64,000 bases of DNA from Mya arenaria (lineage: Eukaryota; Mollusca; Bivalvia; Myida; Myidae), in contig NC_069126.1 in the NCBI RefSeq assembly GCF_026914265.1, forward strand, positions 77,627,232 to 77,691,231, written 5' to 3'. The translations under genes and the position numbers were made by a program. This document shows, one piece after another, positions 60,937-64,000 of the stretch; position 1 is the first letter of the stretch, and each line of letters starts with the position of its first letter. The notes beneath the pieces are model-generated. The model was not told the DNA's origin. It did not search any database and saw only the letters and a list, made by a program, of their open reading frames with translations.

Positions 60937-61849
60937 TTGTCAATGTAGACGTGCTATTTGTTGTTTCTATTCGTCAGTTTTTCCGTATTGATTTGTCATT
61001 TGTCATTATATTAGTCAAAATGTATATTTGTCAGATCAACCCTGTATAAACTCACTAAAACATAGATCGTAAAACTTGCCTTTAACAATATGATGATGTA
61101 ATTTAGAAAGCCGAATCATGCATATGTAAAACTGCAATCCTACAGTCGACACTCGCATTCGTAAAATGAACTTTTGTAGTCCAATTAGTCCAGGTTTACA
61201 AAAGTGAATTGACAAGTTCAGAATTACAAGGATAGACGATTTCGCCTCTACCTTATATGGTAAATGTCACCGAAAGAAACGAAGGTGAATGGGCGGAGCT
61301 AACGAATCAGATTTTCTTTCGTTTATTTCCGTCGAATCAAGCGAGGGAGATAACATCTTCGCCTACCTCCTGTAAATTCCCGGTTGTAAGTCCGAGTACT
61401 CTGTCTTTATTTCACAATAAAAACTAAAATTAACTTCATCTTTTATTTTATTTTGACGATCAATGTTCCTAAATGGGTTATAAATCACCATATTATTTAG
61501 TCAATTGCAGTTGGGTGTATCTGAGCTGGGCTCACGGACCCAGATTTATACTGCCACTGTTCATTAATTTTATGAACAAGTGGACCATGGGCGGGTCGTT
61601 CAGTGGGGGGGGTATAATGTGCGAGTTATATGAAGTTGTAATCTTAGTGTATTTTATCCAAACAGTTCCAGCTACCAGGTAAGAAACCTCTGGGGCATCT
61701 TAGTGAACAATTTCAACTTAATGAAAATTTAGATTTTTTTCTTCGTAAATTTTAAATTATCTAATATTACTTGCAATCGTAAACATTGCAAAAAGGAAAG
61801 AAAGTGTCCTCTAATGGTAGAATTTAAAATAGTGTTTATAGTAATTTAA

Positions 61850-62193
61850 AGCTGCACTCTAACAGATTGACAGTTTTGACAACCTTTTTTTGTCCCAGAC
61901 TCGGCTGATTTTGGCAGCAATGCTTTCTATACAAATAATAAGATTACTCACAATAAAACAGATCTAAATTGTTTGGAAAACTGCCGACATTTTTCATTTT
62001 TCTTAAAAAGTTACTGTAGTATCACTTTTAGCCATAAAACATCAATTTGCAAACGTAAAACTGAAAAGCTGTTTCTGATCTTTTGTCAGCAGTCTTATAC
62101 CACTGGTATCCAGACATTTACGCAAAAATTGGCTTATTCCAAAACAAAAAATATAATTAGTTGTCAACAAGATCAATCTGTGAGAGTGCAGCT
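61850..62193. mobile_element. TTAA-flanked MITE, AGCTGCACTCT family, copy 3
   Basis: AGCTGCACTCTAACAGATTG on the left and CAATCTGTGAGAGTGCAGCT on the right, with TTAA on both sides (61846-61849 and 62194-62197). It is nested inside the 3.75-kb insertion. Confidence 0.88.
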
Positions 62194-63105
62194 TTAAAAG
62201 AAAAATAAGACAATGTGACTTTTCATTTTTGAAGTATAATTTAATGCTAATGACTTACATTTTGTTGTGTTTGACTCAAGTATCATTTTGCATACATCTC
62301 ATTTCATGTGATATGTGCGTATTAATTACTATTATATAGACAAAAACATGTTGTTATATCATATATTATTTTATTCGACATGAAATAATTTATAATCCAT
62401 CCTGTTTCCAAATCATAGTCCATAGTGTCATACTATAGATGATTCGTAATGTCCATAATAAGGTTCGCAATGTCCATGGTCCAAAGTATCTATAATTGGT
62501 TTAAATGGAGCCGAGTGATAGCGGAAATTTCCGAAAGACGTAAGGAGGAGTTAAGACATGATTAATGTGGAGCTATCTATAAATAAAATTAAATTCATCT
62601 CGTAAACATGTTCAACTGCGAATGAAAAGTCACCACCATACAACGTACTTTGTAGAACTACGAACTGAAGTCTTCTACACACCGCAATGTAAAACTCGAC
62701 ATGTGACTTTCACAGAAAGACGTGTGTTTAACATACACAACTTTATAAACACGACTGAATCGTCTGTTGAATAGATGCAACGAGAATAAAACTCCAATCG
62801 GTACAATGAAAAATGAAAATGTGCAGTGTAAAATGTAAACATACAACCGATGAGTTGGCGGTTGTAAAATGTAAATCATCAATGATACAAACCTAAAAAA
62901 ACACACATACACGTCTGGACTTTTGGCAACGAATAGCCTCCATATTCGGTGTGCCTCAGTGTAGCTTCGGCACTGTGTATGTATGTTTTTGCAGATCTCT
63001 GTAATTCAAACTAGCATCTATTTTTACAGCAGGCTCTCTACTGTAGATTATATGAACTATTTGTTTCAAAAATAACTCTTGACATTAATGCGTCCGTGGA
63101 CTTAC

Positions 63106-63202
63106 CTATATTTATGGTATTAAACGGTTTCTGATGATGTATCTTCGTGTGGACAATTGTTAAAAGGGTAAGGATCATAAACAAACTTATTTTGGTCGCC
63201 AT
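63106..63202 (-). pseudogene. Inverted copy of the EGF-like receptor first exon (signal peptide), probably a gene fragment
   Basis: On the minus strand this 97-bp exon has the same length, start and phase-1 donor (G|GTAAGT) as 35930-36026. Of its 32 codons only six encode a different residue (for example FIFFT to FMILT, HHHKR to HHQKP), and the signal peptide stays intact. In the minus direction its first intron contains the 3.75-kb insertion. I find no stalk, EGF or membrane-span exon for it down to the tetraspanin gene. It is therefore most likely a promoter plus first exon left by the duplication, although a first exon spliced to something unseen cannot be excluded. Confidence 0.6.
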
Positions 63203-64000
63203 TTTGATTCCATCAATGTGTTACGTCATGAAAATGAAACCAGATTGTTCGCTTATAATTTTGATCGATTAAATTTGTCATTGGCAATAGTGCATCTTCA
63301 ATACACGTGTGTACTTTATGATATTCCGATCTTAAAAACGAGTACATTTATCCCCGGTTTAGAAATGTTATAGTAAAGACATATTTCAACATTATTTGTA
63401 TTTGGTTGATATCCTTAGGGTCCTCCGATTTCTCTACAAATTTAAAAACAAAATAAACAGACCCGACGCTTCATCCAGTAACTGAGTATATGAAACGCCA
63501 AATCTACATATATAGTTCTTCAATAATTATATTCCCTGTGAAGCAATTAATGAGAGCTCCCAATCGAACTTATGGTAGCATCAATTGAATTAGAGATCTT
63601 TCAAAATCATTCGGAGAGCTCACCAATTCAATTGAAGATGTATCCAAATAGACTGAACTGAAAAGCTCTTGACTAGAATAAGAGCTATAACCGATAAAAT
63701 GAGAGACCCCTCTAATTAAATTGGACATATCACCAACTCAAATGTGTTCTTATGTTCAATTCAGCCCAATGAATGCTCTCAAAAATTGAATTAAGGAGCT
63801 CATTAATATAATATATATAGAGAGATATCTTCAAATCAATTATTGATAAGTACTGATATGTTAGAACTGGAGATATCTACCATCCAATTTCCCTCTTTAA
63901 CCGAATTAGAGCTCTCATCAATATAATAATTTGAACATTCAACTAGTGAGAACAACAATTGATTTTATGCTGGCAAGGCAATATTTATATAATGATAGTA

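Larger units (their letters stand above)
59229..62975. mobile_element. 3.75-kb nested transposon insertion with 5-bp target duplication TGTAT
   Basis: The ends begin CAGTG and finish CACTG (CAGTGTGTGCCGTAGCC on the left; GTAGCTTCGGCACTG on the right) with TGTAT on both sides (59224-59228 and 62976-62980). The paralogous left arm shows the uninterrupted site as CATTGTAGGTATG near 36146-36158 (reverse complement). Inside lie a subrepeat-bearing element (59310-60140), a MULE-type MITE, an AGCTGCACTCT MITE and a 36-bp perfect inverted pair (60511-60546 and 62908-62943). No transposase gene is seen. Confidence 0.75.
58400..64000 (-). repeat. Right arm of the inverted duplication, with two insertions
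   Basis: Reverse-complement match to 34783-36450. Segments: 58400-58456, then an insertion of about 560 bp, then 59016-59228, then a 3.75-kb transposon complex, then 62976-64000. The arm runs off the window end, so the copy continues to the right. The promoter, the ATG exon and the donor site of the EGF-like receptor are all preserved here on the minus strand. Confidence 0.9.

Overview
The window is eukaryotic, AT-rich and intron-rich. It very probably comes from a bivalve mollusc. That is an inference from the repeat families (a long repeat whose ends read TAGCTCACCTGAGC, several TTAA-flanked miniature elements, pyrimidine-rich minisatellites) and from the metazoan gene content; no rRNA or mitochondrial marker is present to prove it. 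Most of the sequence is introns, transposon remnants and minisatellites. Real coding exons are short, and I found them by joining open frames across matched splice sites and intron phases.

Layout on the + strand: (1) 25-274, the last exon of a membrane protein entering from the left. (2) 1256-3589, a four-exon gene for a 137-residue single-pass membrane protein, followed by a broken copy of its last exon. (3) 6742-24228, an eight-exon gene for a 776-residue pogo/Tigger-type (DDE_1) transposase-derived protein with a pipsqueak helix-turn-helix; its introns hold a 30-bp and a 37-bp minisatellite and several transposons. (4) 24.9-29.3 kb, two large tandem arrays (63-bp and 37-bp units). (5) 29755-34338, a ten-exon gene for a 566-residue receptor with C-type-lectin-like ectodomain, one membrane span and a tyrosine-motif tail. 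(6) 35930-46281, a nine-exon gene for an 850-residue receptor with signal peptide, Thr/Pro-rich stalk, two EGF-like modules, membrane span and long Ser/Arg-rich tail; its first intron holds a 44-bp minisatellite of about 2 kb. (7) 47454-53491, a nine-exon tetraspanin gene. (8) 54.3-64.0 kb, no complete gene: a 21-bp array, a foldback-like element, and an inverted copy of the promoter and signal-peptide exon of gene 6, split by a 3.7-kb transposon insertion.

The three single-pass genes all place the membrane span on an exon that begins in phase 1 and ends in phase 2, as expected for receptors built by exon shuffling. The two larger ones carry tyrosine motifs in the tail and look like cell-surface signalling receptors; their ligands cannot be told from sequence. 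The most informative structural feature is the inverted duplication (about 34.8-36.5 kb against 58.4-64.0 kb). It supplies an empty-site control for a transposon insertion and a single-unit control for expansion of a 27-bp minisatellite.
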